From positions 8,644,501 through 8,708,500 of the forward strand of contig JAZHRO010000012.1 of assembly GCA_037157565.1 (NCBI GenBank): a DNA stretch of 64,000 bases, given 5' to 3'. Positions 11,678-23,035 of this stretch are shown here, one piece after another (position 1 is the first letter of the stretch; each line of letters begins with the position of its first letter). Position numbers and translations under genes: made by a program. The stretch comes from Thalassia testudinum (taxonomy: Eukaryota; Streptophyta; Magnoliopsida; Alismatales; Hydrocharitaceae). Under the pieces are notes generated by a model that had not been told where the DNA came from, ran no database searches, and saw nothing but the letters and a program-made list of their open reading frames with translations.

Positions 11678-13280
11678 AACTCCCACTGAATTGTTATATG
11701 ATAGAATAGATACAACACCTATAAAGACAACATGCTCATGAAAAACCTTTGGCGTTAGCCCTTTAGTGAGCGGATCTCCTACCATGGAGTTGGTCCCAAT
11801 GTACTCAATGGACACCTGTCCACTTTGAACTCTTTCCTTGACCGTTAAATACTTGATGTCAATGAGCTTCAACCTCGAAGAACTTTTGTTACTGTTGGAG
11901 TATATCACCGCCAAAATATTGTCACAGTAAAGCCAAAGTGGTCTTTCAACACCATCAATGATTTGTAGTGCTGTGACAAAATTCCTAAGCCATACTCCAT
12001 GATTTGAGGCCTTGAAGCATGTTATGAATTTTGCTTCCATAGTGGAGGTAGCTATCAAGGTTTGCTTTGCACTCCTCCATGAGATAGCCCCTCCAGCCAA
12101 GACAAAAATATATCCTGAAGTAGATCTTCGGGTATCTTAACATCCCGCAAAGTCAGAGTCAAAATATCCTAGGACCTCCAAATGATCTGATCTCCTGTAT
12201 GTGAGCATGAAATCCTTTGTTCTTTGTAGATAGCGCATGACTCGTTTGGCTGCTTTCTAGTGGTTGGGTCTAGGCTTGCATAAATATCTACCTAACCTGC
12301 CAACAATGTATGCTAGGTCTGGCTGTATGCAGACTTGGGTATACATCAAACTTCCCACTGCTGATGCATAGGGAATATTTTCCGTCTATTTAGCTTCAAG
12401 CTCATTCATGGGGCATTGGTTAAGAGAGAATTTATCTCCTTTAGCCATTAAAGTATCTCCTGGTTTGCAATTATCCATGCCAAATCGCCTTAGAATGGTA
12501 TCAATGTATCTCCTTTGTGATAATCCAAGAATACCCCGAGAACGATCTCGTTGTATCTAGATTCCTAATACAAAAGAGGCTTCACCAAGATCTTTCATTT
12601 CAAAATTACCAGAGAGAAATGTGTTGGTTTCCTGAAGCAAACCGCTGTCATTACAGGCAAGGAGGATGTCATCTACATACAAAACCAGGAATATATATTT
12701 TCCCCTACAAAACTTGTGATATACACAATCATCAACCAGATTTGTCTCAAAACCAAATGAGACAATTATTTGATGAAATTTGTAATACCACTGTCTTGAA
12801 GCTTGCTTTAGTCCATAAATGGCTTTCATTAATTTGTAAACCATTTTCTTTGCATCCCCTAATGCAAAGTTTTTTGGTTGCACCATGTAAATTGTTTCAT
12901 TAATGTTTCCATTAAGAAACGCTATCTTTATATCCATCTGATGTAGCTCCAAATCAAAATGAGCTACTAAAGCCATTAGGGTTCTAAATGAATCTTAGAT
13001 GAAATTGTTAAAAATGTCTCTTTATAGTCTATGCCTTCCTTTTGAATAAATCTCTTAGCAACAAGACGAGCCTTATATTTGTCTACATTATCTTGTGAAT
13101 CCCGTTTGATTTTAAATATCTATTTACAACCAATAGGCTTCACACCTTCAGGAAATGGGACAACATCCCAAACCTCATTGTCACTCATGGATTCATCTCT
13201 TCATTCATGGCATTAATCCAATCCTGAGAAGGGAAGCTCCTCATGGCATGAGTAACTGAAATAGGATCCGTATCCATTTG
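11627..13280 (-). pseudogene. Copia I reverse transcriptase and RNase H (broken)
   Basis: The open RT piece at 12557-12976 contains HQMDIKIAFLNG, KAIYGLKQASRQWY and the catalytic YVDD motif. The RNase H piece (11627-12100) contains GAISWRS, STMEAKF, LYCDN and the C-terminal DPLTKGL. Upstream of GAISWRS the minus strand reads FDSDFAGC, then a stop, then [13 protein letters not shown], so at least one stop separates the pieces. Further stops and frame changes occur at 12100-12560 and 12976-13280. Catalytic residues of RT and RNase H are still readable but no full protein can be made. Confidence 0.85.
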
Positions 13281-13466
13281 GTCTGCCTCTAGTTCTTGAA
13301 GAAATATAATGAATCACTAGATATTGCACTTCTCTCTACTAGATCTCCTAATGGGTGCAGGGTCTTGAATGTTTTGAGGTTGTTCGATTTGATTAATGGG
13401 AAGATTATCCACAGTACTTTCTTCCCTTGATGTTGTTGGAATAACGTTTAGAATAAGAATTTGACT

Positions 13467-14577
13467 CTATTCAATGATTTCCTTTTGAACAAGATTTGGT
13501 TCTTCAAATGCAATGTGGCGACTATTACCCCTCAAACCAACATCCTCAAAGAAGTGGGCATTCCTAGTCTCAAAAAATGAGCGAGTCATTGGGTCATAAA
13601 ACTTATAACCCTTTGACCTCTTAGAGTACCTTACAAAATAGTAGGTGACCATCTTAGAGTCCAGTTTCCTTTCAGCAGGCCTGTATGGCCTAGCCTCAGC
13701 TGAACACCCTTAGATATGAAAATGTTTCAGACTAGGTACCTTATTAGTCCACATTTCATATGGGGTTTTAGGCACTGCTTTAGTTGGTACTTGATTGAGA
13801 ACATATATAACTATTTTGAGTGCTTCTCCCCATAGAGACTCAGGTAAAGAAGAATGACTAATCATACTCCGTACCATATCCTTAAGAGTTCTATTGCGGT
13901 GTACAGTAGCACCATTCATGCTTGGTGTCCCAGGCATGGTGTACTGAGGCACTATGCCACACTCATCTAGAAAAGAAGCAAGTGATCCTGGATGCTGTTC
14001 TCCTGATCCATCATATTTTCCGTAGTACTCACCACCACGATCAGATTTGACGTCCTTAATCCTTTTCCAGAGTTGGTTTTCCACCTCGACCTTATAGAAC
14101 TTGAACGCATCTAAAGATTGTGACTTTTCGTGAAAAAGAAATAGATACCCGTATCTAGAATAGTTATCTATGAACATAATAAAATACTGTTAACCTGTTC
14201 CAGGAAGCCGTAGGGAATGGACCATAGATATCCGTATGTATTAGTTCTAAGACATCTGTACCTCTAGTGGCACCTATACCTCTTTTGTTTGTTCTTTTTC
14301 CCTTTAAATAGTCTACACAAACATCCAAATTTGTGTAACCAAGGGATTCAATAATTCCATTCAAAATAAGCCTATCCATTCTCTATTTAGAGATATAGCC
14401 TAAACGCTTATGCCATAGTAAAGTGGAATTCTCCTGAGTTATTTTACGCCTTGTACCACTCAAAGTTGCATTGAAGGTTTCTAAATTGGAGGAAAAGATA
14501 TGCAGCATATATAATTTATCACTAACATACAAAGAACTAGAACCAACTAAATTTTAATTAAGAAACAACTGAGATTG
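13467..14577 (-). pseudogene. Copia I integrase with pre-integrase region (broken)
   Basis: From 14577 leftward the minus strand reads the pre-integrase domain with LLWHKRLGYISK (the usual second His is Tyr) and CVDYLKGK (the usual second Cys is Tyr). The catalytic core follows: [10 protein letters not shown] (first Asp), SDRGGEY (second Asp) and NGATVHRN, where the family has NGVAERRN, so the catalytic Glu is Val. The C-terminal part (13467-13652) has YSKRSKGYKFYDP. Frames break near 14165, 13700 and 13467. The enzyme was inactive even apart from the frame breaks. Confidence 0.85.
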
Positions 14578-15186
14578 TCTATTGATGTGCACACATCTAA
14601 TTGACCTAAAATGCCTATTCATACATGTGTCTAGTATCATAGAAGAATTCATCATTATAAATATTGCATAACATACATCAACATGCACTTAGATTAAATT
14701 GTATAAATTTTAGGTTAATTTTCTCCTTTTGTGGTCAGGGAATAGGGCAACATTTATCGGGGCCTCAAATTGAAGATCCAACCATATGAATCTGATCAGG
14801 GCAACGATAGAAGTTCAACGACTCTAAGATCGCCCCAATCGGACCTCCGTAGCATCAGATGTAGTTCGAGAAAGATAAGAGGTCAAGGGGCCAGGTGGTG
14901 TAAATCTATACTTCATATGACAAATCCAACCACACGGATGGGTTCGAATCGACGATTGCAGCCCAACAGTGCAAAAATCAGTTCAATCCGACATCCGTGG
15001 CACCATCTACAAGTTAGAGAAGATGGACGGCCAAGATGGCACCACGTGGCGCCAACCCAGCTGCCCACGCCACAGCAGCCATCACCGCAACCCTCCTTCA
15101 CAAAAATCAGATCAATCTCCATTGTCAGATCATCATCCAATGGTGGAGAGTGCTGGAGAGTTAAATCACAAACGTGACCAAAGAGA

Positions 15187-15249
15187 GGCCTTAACACAGT
15201 GGATAAGGCGTTGCGCACACAGAGGTCGTGCGTTTGAGTGTTCTAGGGC
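15187..15249 (+). other. tRNA-like module in 5' LTR A
   Basis: TAACACAGTGG (15192-15202) followed by ATAAGGCG resembles a tRNA D arm and box A. GCGTTTGAGTG (15230-15240) resembles box B (GGTTCGAATCC), 38 bp downstream, a normal tRNA spacing. The 3' LTR copy at 21213-21275 has the same module with a better box A (TAGTGCTGTGG) and GCGTTCAAGTG. It looks tRNA-derived but does not fold to a full tRNA by eye. Confidence 0.45.
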
Positions 15250-15595
15250 ATGCTCCCTCGTCACACATGAGGGCTCGATTGAGTCATTCGATCTTGAGTA
15301 AACGGCGAAGATGCAAGCCACGTCGCACATAGCTCGGATGCGTGATTAGACTCACGAGGATCACACCTGATCATACGCTCTTCGATGTGCACTCTCAAAC
15401 TCGATCAGTGCGAGATCTCAGCTCTCCATTAGCGATTGAACGGCTGAGAAGACGCGGGCGTGTGGTTTGCATGAAGAAGAAGAAGCGGTGTGCGTACGTT
15501 TAAGCCATCTGATCGATGCACGATCGTGGTGAAGCGCTCAAACGGATAAAGATAAAGGGGTGGGGGGTGTGCGCGCGCATTCAGTGACGTGGGGG

Positions 15596-15625
15596 CTTTA
15601 GTGATAGTTTTATCCGTCACTAAAG
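15596..15625 (+). repeat. U3 hairpin of 5' LTR A
   Basis: CTTTAGTGA (15596-15604) pairs with TCACTAAAG (15617-15625). It lies about 55 bp before the TATA box. The same hairpin lies at 31990-32019 in the 3' LTR of A and, longer and perfect, in both LTRs of B. Confidence 0.65.
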
Positions 15626-15680
15626 ACCCCTACATTAATGTTTTAATGTTAAATGACCTATTTTCCCCCTATTATTCACC

Positions 15681-15688
15681 TATAAAAG
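15681..15688 (+). promoter_or_regulatory. TATA box of 5' LTR A
   Basis: CACCTATAAAAGGACC. The same sequence context occurs at 32076-32083 (3' LTR A) and, as TATAAAAGGCCC, in both B LTRs. Confidence 0.65.
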
Positions 15689-16349
15689 GACCTACACCTT
15701 CCACATTTTCATCATCCCTTCATCTCTCTCCATCTCCAATGCTCTAAAGAAGCTTGTCCCAAACCCGGGATGCTCCTCTAGAGTAAAAATAAAAATTTTG
15801 TCCACTTCTCACCTTGTTTGTAGAGCACCCGTGGTTGTCTTCTCGATCTCGTTCTGGAAGTGGATCCCACGACGACGACGCCCTGCCTCACCCTTGGTTC
15901 TTCCCAATTCGTCCTCCGTCCTCCGTCTTCGCTCTCCTTCTTCCAGGTGACATCCGTCCGGCTAGTCCTCCAAGTAGCTGTCGAGGAGGATAACTTCTCT
16001 CCCCTTCTTTTTATCACTTTCTATATTAGATTTCCCACTTTCTAGTTGTAGTTGTAATAACATTTTTTTGATTATAAAAGTTATTTCTCTCTCTATCTCT
16101 CTCTCTCTAGTTGTAGTATTTATATTGCAAATAGAATAGAGTCATTGTGATTATCTCATCTTTAAATAAAAATTACAAAAAATATAATTACGGATTTCGA
16201 ATCGATGTAGCCTCCTTGTGTTCAACCCGAGACTCCTTTTGAGTTTCGGTAAAAATTATTTGATTGTTCGGATTTTCTCGCAAATTACACTATGACAATA
16301 GGTTTTGAAAACTCAAATCTTTTTGTGACAAATTTCTGCAATAACAGTT

Positions 16350-16367
16350 TGGCACCGTTGCCAGGGA
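16350..16367 (+). promoter_or_regulatory. Primer-binding site of element A (tRNA-Asp)
   Basis: TGGCACCGTTGCCAGGGA matches the complement of the plant tRNA-Asp 3' end (TGGCGCCGTTGCCGGGGA) with two changes and lies three bases after the LTR. tRNA-Asp priming is known from Athila-type Ty3/gypsy elements. It is followed directly by GGCAACGC. Confidence 0.8.
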
Positions 16368-17518
16368 GGCAACGCTCTTTGGTTTCTCGCATTTTCTTGT
16401 CTTACTTATCTTTTACCTCACTTTTCTCCTTTCTTATTATGATTGCAAGTACTCTCTCGAGGCAGGCAAAAGCATTAGATTGGAGAAAAGTGCGGATGAA
16501 GGTTTTGTAAGTATACCCCACCTCCCACCCACTAGTTTTCATTTCATTACCTAATAACATAAACCCTAATTAACCAAGGAGCTTGCATAAACCCTAAGGT
16601 TAGTTCTGATTGTTTGTTTATCACCTCCACCCACCCTACCCTTCGCTTATAAAAACAAAAATCTAAAAAATTCCATAGAGGTACACAACCTCTTTTGATT
16701 CTTCATACTTAACTGGTAACCCGATCTTTGGAATCGATACACTCATTAACACATAATTGAGTAGAAATTAGATTTGATAATCACTTATGTGCCTAATTAA
16801 GTGGTATATCAGGCCAATTGTTTGAGTTGTTTGGGTCGCACCACTTCAATTAAAAATAACTCATCAAGTAGCTCCACATAGGTTCAAATTTTAGGGATTA
16901 ACCAGGCACTCCATATTCTTTTAAGTTTTAAAAGAAAGACATCTTCAGTCGTGCTTTCAAAACCTGGCGTGCCAACTGAACTTGATTGAATATATCAAAA
17001 GTTGAACCCTAAAAGCTACTAAACAAGGTTGAACCCTAAAAGACAAATCATCAAAAAACCTTGTTTGAAAATCCTAGTTGTGCATGCACACACATATCAA
17101 TTAATCATTATGGGTACAACCCAGATAAAGGGCCCATCACATTCTAAAGCACATTCAAACCTAACTCTAATTAAAACAGAGTAGACGTTGGTCTTAAGGA
17201 TTGAACTCGCTTTTCAGGACCCAGATCGAGATTTTTTTCGATTAATCTGCTTCTACTATTAATCTGATGTCTAGTTAGGAAAGAATAGTCAAATGACCAC
17301 TGTTGGGGGGTATCAAAGGAACCTGAGGTGAAAGCCAAGGGAAGAACCTTTTGCCCAGTCCCTCCCTTTAACTGTTTGGATTGACTGGAAAGAAGTAGAT
17401 CAAATCATTCTTTTATCACAAGATGGGTTCTGGGAGTCTGTAGATCTTTAGGCTACCCTATTTAAGGACAGGTTTGAATGTTTGTACTGCAGGGAACCTT
17501 TCTTCCTCCCTCTTTGCC
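16368..17518 (+). other. Leader of element A
   Basis: About 1.15 kb without coding signal. It is collinear with the leader of B (23054-24213), including a stretch GGTATCAAAGGAACCTGAGG. TTTGTACTGCAG at 17481-17492 resembles a 3' splice site just before the ORF and is kept in B (TTTGTATTGCAG). A spliced ORF message is therefore possible but unproven. Confidence 0.5.
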
Positions 17519-19056
17519 AAGGATGCTTCCACATCCTACTCGTATTTCCACTCTTATCCTCCTACCATAACTTATTCCCAAGATGATTATTATCACAACC
17601 AAACTTATTCTCATCCATCTGCTAGTTGGGATAATCCTGATTGGGGATGTAATTTTGGACCTCTGTATTCAGGGTTTAACCTTGGACACCATGATCTTGA
17701 TTTTTATCCTTCTCCGAGCTACATTGATTGTAGATCACCGCCCTTATATGAATAACCTAATATGATCTACAATTAAGAAGGATATGCTGATCCTTACCCT
17801 TTCCTAGATTACACTACATATGAGTCATCACCTCTTTATGAATAACCTGAAATGACCTATTATCAGGGAGGGTATCACGAACCTCAATTTATTGACTCCC
17901 CTACACTGAACCCAAACCCACCCAACCCTGAACCAAATCATTTGGTTCAGGTTAACTAGGTCCAAGATAATGTGTTGGCTAACTTAAGGAATATCATAAA
18001 ATCTTTAGAAGCTCAGCCAACACCTTGTATTGAAAAATTGGAGCCTCTGATTGAAATGATTGACGATCTTAACAAGCATTTGTTGGATTGGCTCCAAGAT
18101 GTTAAGGATAAAGAGCCGGGTGAGTTTTTACTTGGGAGTTGTTGAAATTGAGGATGAGATTTGTGATTGCTTTAGTTTAATCTTTGGATGATTCCTAGGA
18201 TGAAACCCCTTCAGGAGAGCCAATGTCAGACCTCGCTCAAGCACTTGTAGGGGGAACATATTTTACGAGACCAGGGTTGATCAGATTTTCCTAGAGCAAC
18301 CAATTGAGAATGAATTTATTTCTTCACCCAAGATCCTTGAGCCAGGGTACGAGGAAAGGTATGTCTCTATGGACCAAAAAGTGATTGATGATTTTGAGAC
18401 ATATATAAATGCAGATTCAGAATTTTTTGATTTTGAAGGTGAAGAATCGTTGTGTAAAGTCTCACCTGAATTTGAGGAAGATAATTTTAGTGAGACAAAT
18501 GGGCCCGTGGAGTATGATAAATCATTTGATGGCCCAATAACTGCGAAAATTATTCTTGTGGGGGTTAGAATGGTGGATTCAGATCCTGATTTTATGAAGG
18601 ATTCAATTCATAGCCCTATTCCTCAATTATACCCCTTCGAGCAGAATGACGATTTTGATTTTGAGATCACTAGACCCAAGTCAATTATGATTCAACCATA
18701 AATTTTTGGACTTGGAAATTTTAGATGGGGTGATTAACATGCAGGAGGTCTTGGAATCTGAAATCTTGATTATGGAGGATAGGAATTTGGAAATGAAGAT
18801 ATGGGAAGCCAATTCTGGAGGAAGTAGAAATTTTAGTCTAAGGGTTCCTATAGACCTGAAACTACCAGCCTTTTATCAGGACCCTTATGACATTTTCAAC
18901 TCCGAGGATGTTCAACCCAAGCACAAATTCATTGAATATCTTTTTGATCTCAATTTTCCTATTATTCGACTTATTGGACTTGGGTTGCATCCTCACAAAT
19001 CACAAGCCCGACCTCGCTTGCATACTGATTTTAGGTTCTGGGTAATTTTTATCTAG
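17519..19056 (+). pseudogene. Acidic ORF of element A (broken)
   Basis: It is the counterpart of the B ORF at 24214. The start codon is lost (AAGGAT where B has ATGGAT). The N-terminal part is Tyr/Ser/Pro-rich (STSYSYFHSYPPTITYSQ), the middle is helix-like (VLANLRNIIKSLEAQ, LIEMIDDLNKHLLDWL), and the rest is acidic (18369-18701, with VIDDFETYINADSEFFDF). The final part (18706-19056) ends with RLIGLGLHPHKSQARPRL. Several stops (mostly TAA/TAG where B or the context has CAA/CAG) and at least two frame changes. No known domain recognised. Its place as the only ORF suggests a structural or RNA-binding role, which is inference. Confidence 0.7.
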
Positions 19057-19331
19057 AACCTTAGATACACTCGACCATGGGACATGGGTCTGCATCACAA
19101 TCTCATCCACATATGTGGACATTTTCTCCTGGCAGGTCCAAAAATAGATTTTCTTCTTCTGATTCTGACTTACACCTGTGAATTCTTGATTTCTTCTTTT
19201 ATATAGTGTGCCTAGTTGAAGGCACTAAATTCAACACATATACAGTTTGTTTTCATCTCAGAGCTGATCGGGTAATCATGTCATTCAGATGCTTTCTACT
19301 CGACTCCACTCTGTTTCATGTCTTTTTAATA

Positions 19332-19366
19332 CAATGAGGATATTGCATTAGATAGGCATGGGGGGG
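19332..19366 (+). promoter_or_regulatory. First purine tract of element A with weak hairpin
   Basis: CAATGAGGATATTG, a partly decayed inverted repeat, is followed by AGGCATGGGGGGG (19354-19366). This is the same arrangement as 7493-7528 in D. Confidence 0.55.
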
Positions 19367-20571
19367 TGGATATTCATCTCTGAATCATCTTGTTAGCTCT
19401 ATAGATTTTTTTTTATTTTCTCTTTATTTTTGAAAAAAAATTTTGAATTAGGAAAAGAGAGCTTGGGCATTAGAGTTTTTCAACTTAAGAAATAATACGA
19501 TAAGACCTGAACACTTAGACCCTTTAAGTCTTAGGGCTTAACCAGCCCAGGTGTTCACTAAAATGTGGATTTGTTTATCGAGTCATCGCCATCTTGAATT
19601 CAATTTTTAATTGATTAAATAAGTTGGGGTGCTAAGTACACGACTTATTAACCCACCCTCTGATTCGAGGGGACTTTAAGCCTAAGCATCTACACATTAT
19701 TTGCACTCTCGCTTTTCGACGATTTTAACGAAAATTGGGTAGTTAATGAACCTTCTGGGATGGTATGGCTGGCAAGTTGTTGGTAGTAACAGCTCATCGG
19801 CCTGTTGTCCAGACCCCAGTCACACAACCACTCTCTTCTTGCTGCCTTTAGGTAAATCTTAGATCAGGGAAGCTATCTACTTAAAAAAAAAAGAAAAGAA
19901 AAGAAAAAGAAAAGTATCCAAAAAGAGAAAAAGAAAAGAAATAGAAACGAAGAAAAGAAGAAAGAAATAAGCTACACTTCACCGCATGAGTATGGTTGGC
20001 AAGTTGTCAGTGGTAGCAGCTCATCGATCGGTTATCCAGAACCCAGCTTACAAAAAATACACGTTTAATTCCAATCACTTAGGAAGAAGCGGAGTAGAAT
20101 TAGACGAGGAGATATACAATGGGTTTGCCTTTGTGTTGACCCCATAAAAACAAAAGTAGGGAGAAAGCTACCGGTCGTATAGATACACCTTTAGGTAGAA
20201 TTCCTTTTCAAGGTCACCTAGGGACGTAGAAACCCGAAGTGCATTCTAGCTGCTGATTAGTGAGTCTATCACATTTACAAAAAAAATATGTTTAGTACTT
20301 AGAGTTCTCTTCAAGTCTTGGGCGGGTTGGGTAGCCATAGAAAGCTACCTTGAAATCTTAAACTCAAAAATCCAAAAAAATTAGAAAAGAAGAAAAAGAA
20401 AAATATCCTTTTGCTTTTGAACAAGGCGAGGGCTTGGGCGGTCTACATTTTGGCGGACACCTGGGCGCTATTGTGTCTCCATAGTTCAGGTCTTAGTAGA
20501 AATTTTCTAGTGTTGAAAAATAACTTTTGTCCAAGAAATTTGATCCTAATTCTTTTATAAATAGCATATAG
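19367..20571 (+). other. Non-coding spacer of element A
   Basis: No coding sequence. A/G-rich runs at 19888-19972 and 20373-20403. A short repeated phrase with GTATGGYTGGCAAGTTGTYRGTGG-like sequence occurs near 19765 and 19990 and again in B, suggesting a local duplication inside the spacer. Confidence 0.5.
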
Positions 20572-20608
20572 TTTTGCTAGGGACTAGCAAAAGATAGGCA
20601 TGGGGGTG
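20572..20608 (+). promoter_or_regulatory. Hairpin and polypurine tract of element A
   Basis: TTTTGCTAG-GGA-CTAGCAAAA (20572-20592) is a perfect 9-bp stem. AGGCATGGGGGTG follows and abuts the 3' LTR at 20609. Confidence 0.8.
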
Positions 20609-21371
20609 TGATGTGCACACATCTAATTGACCTAAAATGCCCATTTATACATGTTTCTTGTATCATAGAAGCATTCATCATTATAAATATTGCATAACAT
20701 GCATTAACATGCATTTAGGTTAGATTGTATAAATTTTAGGTTAATTTTCTCTTTTTGTAGTCAGGGAACGAGGCAACATTTATCGGAGCCTCAGATTGAA
20801 GACCCAACCATACGGATCTGATCAGGGCGACGATCGGAGTTCAATGACTCTAATATTGCCCCGATCGGACCTTTGTAGCATTAGATGCTGTCTGGGAAAG
20901 ATAAGAGGTCAAGGGGCTAGGTGGTGTAAATCCATACTTTAGATGACAAATCCAACCACACGGATGGGTTCGGATCGACGATCACAACCCAACGGCACTA
21001 AAATCGACTCAATTCAACATCTGTGGCACCATCTACAAGTTAGAGTAGATGGACGGCTAGGATGACGCCATGTGGTGCCATCCTAGCCACACACGACACC
21101 GCAGCCATCACCGCAACCCTCCTTCACAAAGATCATATTAATCTCCACCATTGGATCATCATCCAACGGTGGAGAGCACTGGAGGGTTAAATCATAAACG
21201 CAACCAAAGAGAGGCCTTAGTGCTGTGGATAAGGCATTGCGCATGCAGAGGTCGTGCGTTCAAGTGTTTTGCGGCACACTCCCTCCTCACGCACGAGGGC
21301 TCGATTGAGCCGTTCGATCTTGAGCAAACGGCAGAGATGCAAGCCACATCGCACATAGCATGGATGCGTGA
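20609..21371 (+). mobile_element. 3' LTR of element A, first part
   Basis: Collinear with 14583-15347 including the terminal hairpin and the tRNA-like module (21213-21275). It is cut at CGTGA (21367-21371) by element B and continues after 31726. Confidence 0.85.
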
Positions 21372-21976
21372 TGATGTAAACATGTTTATATCACATAAAC
21401 TATCTATTTGTGCATGTTCTTAGGCATATAGTTGCATCATACATTATAAATATTACATAACATGTATCATCATGCATTTAGTTTAGATTGTATAAAGTAT
21501 AGGTTAATTTTCTCTTTTTGTGATCAGGGAATAGGGTGATATTTAATCGAGGCCTCGGATTGAAGATCTAACCATATGGATTTGATTAGGGCGACGATTG
21601 CAGTTCAACGACTCCAAGATTGCCCTGATCGGACTTCTATAGTATCTGATGTAGTCCAAGAAAGACCATATGTCAAGGGGATAGGTGGTGTAAATTCATA
21701 CTTTAGATGACAAATCCAATCGCATGGATGGGTTCGGATCGACGATCGTAGCCCAACGGCGTGAAAATCGATCCAATCCAATATCTGTGGCACCATCTAC
21801 AGCTGAGAGAAGATGGACGGCAAAGATGCCACCACGTGGTGCCATCTCAACTGCCCAAACCGGCCCAAGACTCGCCGCTACCTCTCTCTCCTCAACCATG
21901 CGGACGATCTCAGCCTTTGGATCAAAATCCAACAGCTGAGAGAGCTCATCCTCAAAACTTAAATGTGCCTCAAAAC

Positions 21977-22040
21977 GAGGCGTAGCGCAGTGGTCATGAT
22001 GCTACCTCTGGAGCTGAAGGTGCGGGGTCGAGCCCCTGCA
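21977..22040 (+). other. tRNA-like module in 5' LTR B
   Basis: TAGCGCAGTGG (21983-21993) fits box A well and GGGGTCGAGCCCC (22024-22036) fits box B with a short stem. The 3' LTR copy is at about 30571-30628 (TAGCGCAGCAG and GAGGTCAAGCCCC). The module stands about 605 bp from the LTR start, the same offset as the module in LTR A, although the two differ in sequence. Confidence 0.5.
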
Positions 22041-22310
22041 AAGTTCAGATTGCGCGAGCGAGTGGGTGTGGCTCAAATTGGGTTGTCAGATCAGAGATGA
22101 GCTACGGCAGGAGCGCCACGTGGCACTCCCAGATGAAAGGAGCCCCACACGAATGATTACACGCAGGGGGCGTTTTGAAGCCATGGACGTGATGCATTCT
22201 TAGCCATCGATTGCATGGACGGATGACTGAGATTTTACAATCGTGCATAAGGCGTTGAGCGTAGAGGAAGAAGAGGAGGTAGGGGTGCACGACCTTTAGC
22301 CACATTTAGG

Positions 22311-22340
22311 CTTTAGTGACGAATAAATTCGTCACTAAAG
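22311..22340 (+). repeat. Perfect U3 hairpin of 5' LTR B
   Basis: CTTTAGTGACGAAT-AA-ATTCGTCACTAAAG, a 14-bp perfect inverted repeat about 55 bp before the TATA box. It is present unchanged at 30929-30958 in the 3' LTR. Confidence 0.9.
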
Positions 22341-22395
22341 ACCTATGCATTTAATATTTAATGAAATGACCTATTTGCCCCCTCCAATTTTCACC

Positions 22396-22403
22396 TATAA
22401 AAG
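22396..22403 (+). promoter_or_regulatory. TATA box of 5' LTR B
   Basis: CACCTATAAAAGGCCC. The 3' copy is at 31017-31024. Confidence 0.65.
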
Positions 22404-23035
22404 GCCCTACGACCCCCAAACTTTCTTCATCCCTTCCTCTCTTCTCTTACCCCCTCCAAAGCTCTAAGAGCTTGTCCCAAACCCCTGATGCTCCATTAGA
22501 GTTAAAATTAGAATTTTTCCACCTTCTCATCCCCATTCGTGGAGTGCCCGCGGTTGTCTTCTCACTGTTGTTCGGGAAGCGGATCTCACTGCGACGTCGC
22601 CTTGCCTCGTCATCCATCATTATTCTCTGTCAAGCATCTCACCACCTTCGTCTGGGCGCTCCGTCAATGCGGCTCGTCCTCCAAGCAACCGTCGAGGAAG
22701 ATAACTTCTCTCCACCTTCTCTTTTATTGCTTTCTAGTATAGATTTTCCACTTTCTAATGTAGTCATTAGATGTAATGAGCTTGATTCAATGATTATGAA
22801 ATACCTATTCATTCTTTCTCTATTTTATCTTTATTTGCATTATTCTTTCTCTCTTCTATTCTTTATTCTTTAAGTAGATAGTTAGTGTAGATTCAATTCA
22901 ACCAGCTAATCTACTTCGTGACAACAAATCAAATGCGATTTTTGATCAATTGTCTGCCTCCTTGTGTTTGACCCAGAATTCCTTTTGAGTTTCGGTTAAA
23001 ATTATCTATTGATGCGATTTTTCGTCTTAACATTT

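Larger units (their letters stand above)
14583..16346 (+). mobile_element. 5' LTR of element A (1764 bp)
   Basis: Starts TGATGTGCACACATC, whose GATGTG-CA-CACATC is a perfect terminal hairpin, and ends AATAACA three bases before the primer site. U3 carries a tRNA-like module (15187-15249), an inverted repeat CTTTAGTGA...TCACTAAAG (15596-15625) and a TATA box TATAAAAG (15681-15688). A CT microsatellite lies near 16083-16110. The second copy is 20609-21371 plus about 31727-32739. Confidence 0.85.
21372..23032 (+). mobile_element. 5' LTR of element B (1661 bp)
   Basis: Starts TGATGTAAACATG and ends CTTAACA before the primer site. It contains a tRNA-like module (21977-22040), a perfect U3 hairpin (22311-22340) and TATAAAAG (22396-22403). 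Compared with the 3' copy it lacks about 60 bp just before its end, the stretch that in the 3' LTR contains TTCTCGCAAATTACACTATG. Confidence 0.85.

Noticed and set aside
11627..12976. Active copia polymerase
   Set aside because: YVDD and RNase H motifs are intact but stops and frame changes separate the parts and integrase has lost its catalytic Glu.
21977..22040. Functional tRNA gene
   Set aside because: Box A and B are good, but I could not fold a full cloverleaf with acceptor and anticodon stems; kept only as a tRNA-like module.
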